A stretch of DNA of 64,000 nucleotides from an uncultured Clostridia bacterium (lineage in GTDB: Bacteria > Bacillota > Clostridia > TANB77 > CAG-508): contig CAPYID010000001.1 of assembly GCA_948739805.1 (NCBI GenBank), positions 67,226 through 131,225 of the forward strand, given 5' to 3'. A model generated the notes under the pieces. That model had not been told where the DNA came from and ran no database searches. It worked only from the letters and a program-made list of their open reading frames with translations. Each line of letters starts with the position of its first letter. The first letter of the stretch is position 1. Both the position numbers and the translations under genes were made by a program. Below are positions 35,997-44,760 of the stretch, in pieces.

Positions 35997-36365
35997 TTGG
36001 AAATAAGAAGAGAAACAAGGCAAGTATTTAGAGGAGAAATATATTATGCTAATCTTTCTGGAGCAATAGGGAGTGAACAACAAGGAACAAGACCAGTGCT
36101 TATAGTACAAAATAATACTGGAAATGTACATTCTCCAACAGTAATGGTACTTCCTATAACTAAAAAGTTAGATATTATAAATCCACAACCAACGCATATT
36201 GATATTAAAAATTTTTGTGGATTAGATTATGAGTGTACGATACTTGCTGAACAGATAAGAACAATAGATAAAAGCAGATTACGTGGAAAAATTGGAAACT
36301 TACCATATAAGATGATAAAAACAGTAAATGAGGCAATGCAAATTGCACAAGGAATAAAGAATTAA
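35997..36365 (+). CDS. mazF: MazF/PemK-type endoribonuclease toxin
   Basis: 122 residues from TTG 35997 (GGAGGA 7 bases upstream); an ATG at 35982 overlaps that site. Core features: FRGEIYYANLSGAIGSEQQGTRPVLIVQN near residue 9, TVMVLPIT, CTILAEQIRTIDKSRL near 79 and the C-terminal helix. This is the usual MazF fold that cuts mRNA. No MazE-like antitoxin gene is seen next to it; ICE-borne MazF homologues are often solitary. Confidence 0.88.
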   Translation: MEIRRETRQVFRGEIYYANLSGAIGSEQQGTRPVLIVQNNTGNVHSPTVMVLPITKKLDIINPQPTHIDIKNFCGLDYECTILAEQIRTIDKSRLRGKIGNLPYKMIKTVNEAMQIAQGIKN

Positions 36366-36428
36366 ATAGTAATATGAAGAAATAGGTATAATGATTACTT
36401 GTTTCTTTTTTATTGGAAAGGAATAGAA

Positions 36429-36827
36429 ATGGAAGAAAATATAATAGAAAAATTACTATATGAGAGATATTCAGTAAAACAAATGATAGGGTATTTTATA
36501 GTAGGATATGATAATGCAACAGATAAAAATGATTTCAATAAAATCTTAGACAATATTACAACAACTATTGTAAGCGTAAATAAAAGTAAAATTTTAGATG
36601 TAATTGATGTAAAATTCATAGAAAACATTGAATTATATTGGAATTTAACTATTGAACAAGTTCTTTGCTATGGATACATAGTATTTGAATATCTTATGAA
36701 TACAACACAGAAAATAAAATCAAAAGATATTGTAAATGAATTTAATATAATAGCCAAAATCTATTCTCCAGATAATGCAGTTGAATATGCTAACAAAAAG
36801 AGTAGGAGGCTAAAATGCACAGAGTAA
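36429..36827 (+). CDS. unknown ICE protein
   Basis: 132 residues from ATG 36429 (GGAAAGGA upstream). Helical and soluble, ending in a basic tail (YANKKSRRLKCTE). No motif recognised. It overlaps the next gene by 13 bases, and the pair sits between the MazF gene and the integrase gene. Confidence 0.55.
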   Translation: MEENIIEKLLYERYSVKQMIGYFIVGYDNATDKNDFNKILDNITTTIVSVNKSKILDVIDVKFIENIELYWNLTIEQVLCYGYIVFEYLMNTTQKIKSKDIVNEFNIIAKIYSPDNAVEYANKKSRRLKCTE

Positions 36828-37099
36828 ATAATATATCTAAATTAGAAAACAAAATTAAATATTATAGAGATATCGAAATTGATAATATTAATAGTGAACA
36901 AGTAACTGATATTAATAAAATAAAAATAAATAAAAGAAAATCAAGTGTTATAAGAATACTTGATTTTTTACGATATGTAGAAAATCCATATATGATAAAA
37001 GTGAATGAAACAATTGTAAAAATGCAATTTTCTACTAAACCCATTAAAGCAGAAGAATGCATAAATCAATTATTTTATAACCTATATCTAAAACATTAA
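36815..37099 (+). CDS. unknown ICE protein
   Basis: 94 residues, overlapping the previous gene (ribosome site AGGAGG inside its 3' end). Charged N-terminus, then IRILDFLRYVENPYMIKVNETIVKMQF, which could be a small DNA-binding or beta-rich domain. Not recognised. It may be an excisionase-like partner for the recombinase, given its place, but there is no motif support. Confidence 0.5.
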   Translation: MHRVNNISKLENKIKYYRDIEIDNINSEQVTDINKIKINKRKSSVIRILDFLRYVENPYMIKVNETIVKMQFSTKPIKAEECINQLFYNLYLKH

Positions 37100-37202
37100 T
37101 TATAAATGATTTCAAGTGTGCAATTATTTATTTTACACATTTAACAACAAAGTAAAAATCAAATAAGATTATTGTATACAAATACGAGAAAGGAGAAAAC
37201 AG

Positions 37203-38904
37203 ATGGGAGGTAGAGTTTCAAGATATGATGAATTACAAAAGGCTAAGTCAAAAGGTATAAGGGTATGGTCTATAGCAGAATATATAAGATTATCTGTAGA
37301 AGATGGCGATGACAAAGTTGAAAGTAATAGTATTATTAATCAAAGAGCTTTATTAAATGATTTCCTTAAAAATAATCTAGAATTAAAACTGTATGATTAC
37401 TATATTGATGATGGATATTCTGGAACAGATTTTAATAGACCACGGATTTCAGAGATTATTAAAAGATATGAAAGCCAAAAAATTTGATGCAATAATTGTA
37501 AAAGATTTATCAAGACTAGGAAGAAATTATATAGAAGTAGGAAATTATATAGAGCAAATATTTCCATTATTTGATATTAGATTTATTGCAGTAAATGATA
37601 ATATAGATAGCTATAAAGACCCAAAGTCTATAAATAATGTAATGGTTCCATTTAAAAATTTAATGAATGATGAGTATTGTAGAGATATTTCTAATAAAAT
37701 AAGGTCTGTTTTTGAAATAAAAAAGAAAAATGGAGAGTTTATAGGTTCATTTGCTCCTTATGGTTATATAAAAGACCCAAACGATAAGCACCATTTAATT
37801 GTTGACCCAGAGTCTGCGAGTACAGTGAAATTGATATTCAAGTTGTCATTAGAGGGTATGGGAAGAACTACAATAGCACATAACTTAAATGAATTAGGTA
37901 TTTTAAATCCGTTAGGGTATAGAATAAAAGTATTAAATATGAATTGGAAAAGTAAAAAAATAAATAAAGATTACAGTTTTGCTTGGGATACAACAACAGT
38001 AAATTCTGTATTGAAAAATCAAATATATTGTGGAGATATGATACAAAACAAAGGAAAACTTATAAGTTATAAAGTACACAAACATATTAAAAATCCAGAA
38101 GATGAATGGATTATAGTTAAAAATACTCACGAAGCAATAATTGATAGGGAAACTTTTGATAAAGTGCAAGAGGCAATAATGTCGAGAGATACTAGATTAG
38201 GAAAAGATGGAAATTTATCTATTTTTGCAGGACATATAAAATGTGCAGATTGTAAGAGGGCAATGGTAAAAAGGCAAAGCTCATATTACAAAAATAAGCC
38301 TAGAAAATATTATTATTATGCTTGTTCTACTTTTTTTAGAAAGTCGATAGGTTTATGTACTAAACATTCAATAAGAAATGATAGATTGGAAGAGGCAGTT
38401 TTAGAGGCTGTAAAGTTACAAATAAGTCTAGTTATAGATGCAGATAAAATTATAAGGAATATAAGTAAATCAAAGAAATTTAATTATAAAATGGATACAG
38501 TTTCTAATAATATTGATAGACAGGAGAGAGAGCTAGATAAATATAAAAAATTAAAAAAATCTACTTATGAAGATTGGAAATTTGGAATTATTAAAGAAGA
38601 TGAGTATTATGAGTATGTAAAAGGATATGAAGATAAGATTCAACAATTAGATAGTTCATTAAAAAAGCTATATATTGAAAGAGCAACAGCAAGTAATAAA
38701 AATCAATATGATAGTGGATGGATTGAAAAGTTTGAAACAAATAAAAATATAAAAGAATTATCTAAAGAGGTTATTGATGACTTAATAGAAGATATATATG
38801 TTCACGAAGGTGGAAATATAACTATTAAATTTAAGTTTCAAGATGAATATCAAAATGTAGTAGACTATATTAAAGAAAATAAATATTTATTAGAAGATAA
38901 ATAA
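37203..38904 (+). CDS. large serine recombinase of the ICE (contains one CGG +1 shift)
   Basis: Reconstructed as about 566 residues. AGAAAGGAG lies before the ATG. The catalytic serine is in IRLSVEDGD near residue 30. The frame breaks at 37443: zero frame reads AGA CCA CGG ATT and stops at 37487, but skipping the C gives NRPGFQRLLKDMKAKKFDAIIVKDLSRLGRNY, the conserved catalytic-domain block. RPGF is the common form of this motif in the family (the nested-element paralogue has RPDF). The rest is intact: FAPYGYI, a zinc ribbon (IKCADCKRAMV), and a coiled coil to the stop. It should integrate and excise the ICE and lies at its right end. Confidence 0.88.
37443..37446 (+). other. CGGA recoding site 5 in the ICE recombinase
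   Basis: In-frame CGG (codon 81) after CCA. The +1 reading supplies the glycine of RPGF in the resolvase domain; without it the product is an inactive 94-residue N-terminal piece. Confidence 0.75.
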
Positions 38905-38905
38905 T

Positions 38906-38946
38906 AAAAAGATATTAAGATTGATATTAGATTTTAATATCTTTTC
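38906..38946 (+). terminator. terminator after the ICE recombinase
   Basis: AAAAGATATTAA pairs with TTAATATCTTTT around a 15-base loop, right after the recombinase stop. The remaining sequence to 39090 shows no gene; the right att site of the ICE should lie here but cannot be identified without the empty site. Confidence 0.65.
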
Positions 38947-39090
38947 TTATATGATAAAATATAGAGAATATATAGAAAATTTTAAATAAATATGATATAT
39001 TAATTGTGATTTTAAGTAAAAAATTACTAATTATAAGGAAATAAAAACAACAATTTTATAAAGAATAGCAATAATTAGGGGAATTTTATT

Positions 39091-39642
39091 ATGTGTCAAA
39101 AAATAGCAATTTCAGAGGAAAGTAGATATAATTGCCACAATCAAGCAAAGCCAGAATTACCAATAGGTTACGAGCTACCTAGTAGAACGAATATACAAGT
39201 AAAAAAGATAGAAAATAAAGAAAATTATATAGACCTATTGTTAGAAGCAGATCCTTCAAAAGATATGATACATAAGTATTTGAACGATTCTGATGTGTAT
39301 GGATTAAAAGTTGATGAAGAAATAGTTTCAGTTGCTGTAATTTTGCACATTGATAAAAATACATTAGAATTAAAAAATTTAGTTACCAAAGAAGAATATA
39401 GAGGAAAAGGATATAGCGAAAAATTATTAAAGTCATTATGTGGTAATTATAAACAGAAATACAATAAGATGTTAGTAGGAACAACAGAAAATAATATTCC
39501 ATTCTATGTAAAGCAAGGTTTTGATAAATATGAGAAAACAATAAAGAATTTCTTTGTAGATAATTATGAAAAAGAAATAAAGGATGGAGAATTAGTTTGT
39601 ACTGATATGATATATTATTCTAAACATTTAAAAAAGAGATAG
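39091..39642 (+). CDS. GNAT-family N-acetyltransferase
   Basis: 183 residues. The acetyl-CoA site is LVTKEEYRGKGYSEKLLKSL near residue 95 and the closing motif is NIPFYVKQGFDKYEKTIKNFF near 140. The N-terminus has two cysteines (MCQK, NCHNQ) without a clear role. A second, decayed copy of its 3' end is found at 42389. The acceptor is unknown. Confidence 0.85.
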   Translation: MCQKIAISEESRYNCHNQAKPELPIGYELPSRTNIQVKKIENKENYIDLLLEADPSKDMIHKYLNDSDVYGLKVDEEIVSVAVILHIDKNTLELKNLVTKEEYRGKGYSEKLLKSLCGNYKQKYNKMLVGTTENNIPFYVKQGFDKYEKTIKNFFVDNYEKEIKDGELVCTDMIYYSKHLKKR

Positions 39643-39769
39643 ATAAAGTAAGTTATATTAGAATAGGTACAAGTCATTTATTTTAAATATAGAAGACAAT
39701 TAATGGGGCAATATAATAATAGTAGTAAACTACATAAATAATTATAAGATAAAACATAAGGAGGTATTT

Positions 39770-41260
39770 ATGGAGCAGTTAATTAAAAATCTAATTAATC
39801 AAGGCGAAAAAATAAATACAGAATTTAAAGAATCAAAGACTAAACTACCTAAAAATTTATTTGAAACAGTATGTGCATTTTTAAATAGATTTGGTGGAAA
39901 TATAATACTAGGTGTTAATGATAATAAAGAAATCATTGGGATAGATGAAAATTGTGTACCACAAATTAGAAAGGATTTTGCTAATTTATGCAACAATACT
40001 TCAAAAATATCGCCAACTATATATTTAAAAATTGAAGAAGTTAAAATAAATGGAAAAATAGTATTATATATAAATATTCCAGATTCATCAGAAGTATATA
40101 GATGTAATGGAAGAATCTATGATAGAAATGAAGATGGAGATTTTGATATTACAGATAACAGTAATTTAGTGGCGGATATGTATATAAGAAAGAGAGAAAT
40201 GCATATAGAAGATAAAATATTTCCTTATGCTACAATGAAAAATTTAAGAGAAGATTTATTTGAAAAAGCAATAAAATGGGCATTATTAAAAAATGCCAAC
40301 CATCCTTGGAAAAATATGAGCTATGAAGAAATAATAAAAAGCTCTGGATTATATAGAGAAGATGTAATGACAAAACAATGTGGATTGACACTAGCTGCTA
40401 TATTAATTTTTGGAACAGATGAAACAATTATGTCATGTTTATCTAATTTTAAGACAGATGCAATATATAGAAATGAAGATATGGATAGATATGATGATAG
40501 AGATGTTATTATTACAAATTTAATGGATAGTTATGAAAGATTAATGCAATTTATCCAAAAACATACAAATGATAAATTTCATCTTGAAGGTTCACATAGT
40601 GTAAGTATCAGAGATAAAATTGCTAGAGAATTATGTAGTAATTTATTAATTCATCGAGAGTTTTCTAGTGGGATAACATCAAGAATAATTATAACACCAA
40701 ATGATATTTATACGGAAAACCCTAATGTACCAAGAATGAGAGGATTTATAACATTAAATAATTGTATACCATATTCAAAAAATCCTAAAATAGCTAAGAT
40801 TTTTAGAGAAATAGGATTGGCTGATGAATTAGGAAGTGGAGTTAGAAATATTACTAATTACTCTAAAGTGTATTCAGGAGATGAACCAATATTTGAAGAT
40901 GGTGATATTTTTAAAGCAAAAGTTCCTCTAGTAAAAGTCTTAAATGAGATGAAAGTTAATGTTATTAACAAAATGACTGTAAAACAATTTAATGAAACAT
41001 TAGCTTATGGTAATAAGGCACCAGTTGAAGCACTAGATAAGGCACCAGTTGAGGCACTAGATAGAATTATTATATATTGTGAGGAACCAAAAACTGCAAT
41101 ACAAATAATGAATTATTTTGGATATAAAAATATTAAGAGATTTAGAAGAGATTATATAAAACCATTAGTTGAGAAAGGTATATTAAAAATGACAGTACCA
41201 GATAAGCCAACTAGTAGAAATCAAAAATATATATCTTCAAAAATAGAAAACAATATTTAA
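39770..41260 (+). CDS. AlbA_2/Schlafen-domain ATP-binding regulator
   Basis: 496 residues, AAGGAGG start. N-terminal AlbA_2 domain: NTEFKESKTKLPKNLFETVCAF, FGGNIILGVNDNKEIIGID (about 18-75). Middle part has the ATP-binding block with IARELCSNLLIHREFSS near 285 and LADELGSGVRNI near 353. The C-terminal part (415-490) is a winged helix with KAPVEALDKAPVEALD, a tandem 21-base repeat at 41013-41055. Such proteins are transcription regulators or stress-linked; the target is not known. Confidence 0.85.
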   Translation: MEQLIKNLINQGEKINTEFKESKTKLPKNLFETVCAFLNRFGGNIILGVNDNKEIIGIDENCVPQIRKDFANLCNNTSKISPTIYLKIEEVKINGKIVLYINIPDSSEVYRCNGRIYDRNEDGDFDITDNSNLVADMYIRKREMHIEDKIFPYATMKNLREDLFEKAIKWALLKNANHPWKNMSYEEIIKSSGLYREDVMTKQCGLTLAAILIFGTDETIMSCLSNFKTDAIYRNEDMDRYDDRDVIITNLMDSYERLMQFIQKHTNDKFHLEGSHSVSIRDKIARELCSNLLIHREFSSGITSRIIITPNDIYTENPNVPRMRGFITLNNCIPYSKNPKIAKIFREIGLADELGSGVRNITNYSKVYSGDEPIFEDGDIFKAKVPLVKVLNEMKVNVINKMTVKQFNETLAYGNKAPVEALDKAPVEALDRIIIYCEEPKTAIQIMNYFGYKNIKRFRRDYIKPLVEKGILKMTVPDKPTSRNQKYISSKIENNI

Positions 41261-41273
41261 TTAGGAGGATGTA

Positions 41274-41441
41274 ATGAAAATTGGAATTATTACAGATACA
41301 AATATATTAACTAAAAAAGAAAGGGATAATAATTTAAAACTTTGCAATGAAGAAAAATATTTAGAGAATATGGACTTTTTTATAAATTATATTGAGGATA
41401 TAAAAAAGAAAATAATAGTGAGGAAAGCATTTGGACAATAA
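41274..41441 (+). CDS. truncated PIN-like N-terminal fragment
   Basis: 55 residues after TTAGGAGG. MKIGIITDTNILTKKERDNN looks like the first strand and acidic residue of a PIN-domain toxin (D in TDTN), but the protein stops at residue 55, far short of a full domain. It probably is a remnant in a degraded islet (41.3-42.7 kb). It overlaps the next start. Confidence 0.4.
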   Translation: MKIGIITDTNILTKKERDNNLKLCNEEKYLENMDFFINYIEDIKKKIIVRKAFGQ

Positions 41442-42329
41442 TTTAGTAGAGAACAATAATGATATTATAATTTATACAACAGATGATGGACAAGTTGAAA
41501 TAGAAGTTCGACTTGAAGATGAAAATGTCTGGCTAACACAAAATGCTATGGCTGAATTATTTGATACGACAAAGCAAAATATAAGTCTACACATAAAAAA
41601 TATTTTTGAAGAAAGAGAACTGAGTGAAAATTCAGTTGTCAAGGAAAACTTGACAACTGCTTCAGATGGTAAAAATTACAAAACAAAATTTTATAATTTA
41701 GATTTAATTTTATCAGTTGGATATCGTGTAAAATCAATTCGAGGTACTCAATTTAGAATATGAGCAAATAAATTAATAAAAGAATATCTAAAGAAAAAGT
41801 TTTTTGGAGAAAGATTTTAGATATTTATGCTACAAGTGTTGATTATGACGCAAAAGATGAAAAAACAAAAGGATTTTTTAAAACCGTTCAAAATAAAATG
41901 CATTATGCAGTTCATGGAAATACAGCAACAGAGGTGATTTTTAATAGAGTAGATAGTGAAAAGGATAATATTGGATTAACTAATTTTAAGGGAAATATGC
42001 CTACAAAATCTGAAACAGAAATAGCTAAAAATTACTTATCAGAAAAAGAATTAGATTTACTAAATAGAATGGCATCTGCATATTTAGATGTAGCAGAAAT
42101 TAATGCTCTAAATATGCACTCAATGACTATGAAAGACTGGATAAGAGAACTAGATGAATTTTTAACCATGACACATAAAGATATTTTAAATGGAGCAGGG
42201 AAAATATCTCATGAAAAAGCTTTACAAAAAGCACATGAAGAATATGACAAATATATGAAAACTCATTTAACTCAAGCAGAAAAAGATTATCTTGAAATAA
42301 TGGGAGAAGATGTTAAAAAATTAAAATAA
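41431..42329 (+). pseudogene. RhuM-family protein, broken by stop and internal deletion
   Basis: The N-terminal part (MDNNLVENN ... ENVWLTQNAMAELFDTTKQNISLHIKNIF ... YRVKSIRGTQFRI) and the C-terminal part (FFKTVQNKMHYAVHGNTATEVIFNRVDSEKDNIGLTNFKG ... to 42329) are clear RhuM segments of a normal 330-residue protein. Between them the frame hits TGA (41761) where relatives have Trp, a piece of about 50-60 residues is missing and the frame shifts. The gene is dead. None of its breaks is at CGG, which separates ordinary decay from the recoding events in the ICE. Confidence 0.85.
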
Positions 42330-42388
42330 TTTTGTGGTCATAATGCTTTATCCCAGAGGAGGAACGATATAATAACCACATAAAAAAA

Positions 42389-42425
42389 GACTTGGAAAAT
42401 ATGAGAAAACAATAAAGAATATCTT
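42389..42425 (+). repeat. remnant duplicate of a GNAT gene 3' end
   Basis: AAATATGAGAAAACAATAAA continues a 24-base identity with the GNAT gene near 39525 (coding YEKTIKN). It is preceded by a decayed match and followed by unrelated sequence, so a former copy of the GNAT gene has been deleted. Confidence 0.55.
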
Positions 42426-42447
42426 TGAAGAAAGAGGAGGAAATATT

Positions 42448-42714
42448 TTGTATACACCAATTTTAATAGTAGGAACAGGGATAGCAGGACTAACTGTAGC
42501 ATACATTTTAAAAATGCAAGAAATAAATTCAGTACTATTAACTAAAACTGAAAATGTATATGAATCAAATTCTGTAATTGCACCAGCAAATATGAGAATG
42601 TTTGAAGATATAAATCAAGGAATAGATTTATATATGGAACAATGCAATGGAAATTATGAAATGATAAAAAGAGCATTACCTTCATTTAAAAAGTTGGCAG
42701 AAAATTATATATAA
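42448..42714 (+). pseudogene. N-terminal fragment of an FAD-dependent oxidoreductase (NadB-like)
   Basis: 88 residues with the FAD dinucleotide fold VGTGIAGLTVAYIL at the N-terminus, then LLTKTENVYESNSVIAPANMR, which resembles the start of L-aspartate oxidase/fumarate reductase-type proteins. The frame ends after the first domain. The remaining three quarters are absent, so this is a truncated remnant, although the TTG start has a good GAGGAGG. Confidence 0.65.
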
Positions 42715-42739
42715 AAAATAAATTTAGAAGGAGTAGTAT

Positions 42740-43288
42740 ATGGAAAAAAATGAAGTAAAAACAAAAACAGATGAAAAAAACAAATTATACTTAAAAGGAA
42801 ATGAAGAAAAAATGGATTTAACAGAAGGACAAGCACAAACAAAGAAAATAGAACTAGAACAAATAGCAGGAAAGAATTTGAAAAAAATGAAAAAAGAAGC
42901 CAATGAGTTTAAAAAATTCATATCAAGAGGTAATGTAGTTGATATGGCAATAGGTGTTATCATTGGTGGAGCTTTTGGAAAAATTGTAACAAGTTTAGTA
43001 AATGATATTATTACACCTTTAATAGGAGTAATAATTGGAGGCTTAGACTTTTCAAATCTATCATGGCAAATAAAAGACTCTAAAATAGCCTATGGTTCTT
43101 TCATTCAAACAATTATAGACTTTTTAATTATTGCTATTTGCATTTTTACAACAGTGAGATTATTTGAAAAATTAAAACATGAAGAAAAAAAGGAAAAGGC
43201 AGAAGAACCACCTAAAAAAAGTGAAGAAGTACAACTTTTAGAAGAAATTAGAGATTTATTAAAAAATGAAGAAAGATATTCTAAATAA
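42740..43288 (+). CDS. mscL: large-conductance mechanosensitive channel MscL
   Basis: 182 residues; AAGGAG site. The core KFISRGNVVDMAIGVIIGGAFGKIVTSLVNDIITPLIG (about residues 54-92) is the MscL N-terminal helix and TM1, and QTIIDFLIIAICIFTTVR near 122 is TM2, with the C-terminal VQLLEEIRDLLK bundle. The N-terminal 50 residues are a charged extension not usual in MscL. It protects against osmotic downshock. Confidence 0.9.
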   Translation: MEKNEVKTKTDEKNKLYLKGNEEKMDLTEGQAQTKKIELEQIAGKNLKKMKKEANEFKKFISRGNVVDMAIGVIIGGAFGKIVTSLVNDIITPLIGVIIGGLDFSNLSWQIKDSKIAYGSFIQTIIDFLIIAICIFTTVRLFEKLKHEEKKEKAEEPPKKSEEVQLLEEIRDLLKNEERYSK

Positions 43289-43319
43289 TGTGAATATGTA
43301 AAAAAGGTTATAGTAATAC

Positions 43320-44759
43320 ATGGAAAATTTATATAAAAAAGTAAAAGATAATTGGATAATTATATTAAGTGTAGTAATATCAATAATTATATATTTTCTT
43401 ATATCTGAAAATTTAACTTTAAATGAGATATATGGAAAAGATGTAAATGTATGGAAATATATAGCAAATATGATTCAAGATGGTAGAATTATATACAAAG
43501 ATTTATTTGACCATAAAGGACCTATCTTATATCTGTTTTATTATTTGTTTAGAAATTATGAAATAATATCAGAATTAGTTATTTTTATAGTTAATGAAAT
43601 ATTTATATATAAAATAACGAAAATTGTCTTATCTAATAAATATACAAAATTTAAAAGTATAATAGTAACAACAATCAGTATGATAATATTATTTATCACT
43701 TTAGAGGATTTTCCAAATACCGAAAGTTATTCTATACCATTTATTTTGATATCATTATATTATTTTGTAAAGAATTTAATTTTAAAATATAATGCTAAAT
43801 CATTTGTAGTAATTGGCTTTTGTATGTCTATTGTATTGTTTTTAAGAGCTAATATAATTGTTTTATGGATAATAATATATCTATATTATATGGCTAAAAT
43901 GATAGTAAAAGGAAATTTAAGAGAACTGTTTAGAATTATAAGTTATACTATTTTAGGAATGGCTATATGTATTGTGCCTATAGTTATATATTTAATGCAT
44001 AACAACATTTTAAAAGAGTTTATAGAATATTATTTAATATTTAATTTAAAATATGCCTCAGCAGGTACTCAAAACACTATTTTGGAAACATGTATATACT
44101 TTTTTACAGTAACTTTATTCATACATCCAATTATAATATTTATAAATATATTATTAATATTTTTGAAAAAGAATATTAAAGATAGGAAGTTATTAATAAT
44201 AAATTTAATCTATTATATAGTTTCAATATATATTGTTATATCTCCTAAAAGAGAGTATTTACATTATGCAATAATATTAATGCCATGTGTCATAATACCA
44301 TTGAGTATATTAATAAAGGATAAGTATAAATATAAATTGATTATCACCATAGGGATAGAATTATATATAGCCTTAATTGTTTTTGGAGTAGAATATTATA
44401 ATATAAAATATCTTAAAGAAAATTCACAAAAATACTTACTAAAATTCGAAATTATTGCAGATTGGCTAGAAAAAAATACAAATGAAGATGATAATATATT
44501 AGTTTTAGGAACTGAAAATATAATATATAATTTATCTAATAGAGCTTATAAAGGAAAATTTTCCTACCAAGTCCCAATAATATATAATAGTAGTGATATA
44601 GCAAATAACTTTTTACAAGAAATTACAGAGCAAAAGCCTGAGTATATAATAGTTAATGAATATAAAGTTAATAATGATAATTATGTAGATGGAAAAATTA
44701 GTAAAATACTTAAAGAACAGTATATTCAAATAGAAGAATATGTATATAGGAGGAAATAG
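43320..44759 (+). CDS. polytopic membrane glycosyltransferase-like protein (GT-C/PMT type)
   Basis: 479 residues with about eleven membrane segments. The early block YKDLFDHKGPILYLFYYLF near residue 62 (D/E pair after TM1, DHKGP) is the marker of the PMT/ArnT-like GT-C proteins. The last 100 residues form a soluble domain. It may transfer a lipid-linked sugar at the outer membrane face. No other wall-polymer genes besides the FAD enzyme and phosphatase follow. Confidence 0.75.
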   Translation: MENLYKKVKDNWIIILSVVISIIIYFLISENLTLNEIYGKDVNVWKYIANMIQDGRIIYKDLFDHKGPILYLFYYLFRNYEIISELVIFIVNEIFIYKITKIVLSNKYTKFKSIIVTTISMIILFITLEDFPNTESYSIPFILISLYYFVKNLILKYNAKSFVVIGFCMSIVLFLRANIIVLWIIIYLYYMAKMIVKGNLRELFRIISYTILGMAICIVPIVIYLMHNNILKEFIEYYLIFNLKYASAGTQNTILETCIYFFTVTLFIHPIIIFINILLIFLKKNIKDRKLLIINLIYYIVSIYIVISPKREYLHYAIILMPCVIIPLSILIKDKYKYKLIITIGIELYIALIVFGVEYYNIKYLKENSQKYLLKFEIIADWLEKNTNEDDNILVLGTENIIYNLSNRAYKGKFSYQVPIIYNSSDIANNFLQEITEQKPEYIIVNEYKVNNDNYVDGKISKILKEQYIQIEEYVYRRK

Positions 44760-44760
44760 A

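Noticed and set aside
2698..39090. Direct repeats as ICE attachment sites (for example ATATATTAATT near 2723 and near 38995)
   Set aside because: The match is short and AT-rich; such repeats occur by chance in this genome. The borders need an empty site.
41761..41763. TGA at a position where RhuM relatives have Trp, possible UGA recoding
   Set aside because: The same gene has an internal deletion and a frame change, and no other gene in the window shows TGA as Trp. Ordinary pseudogene.
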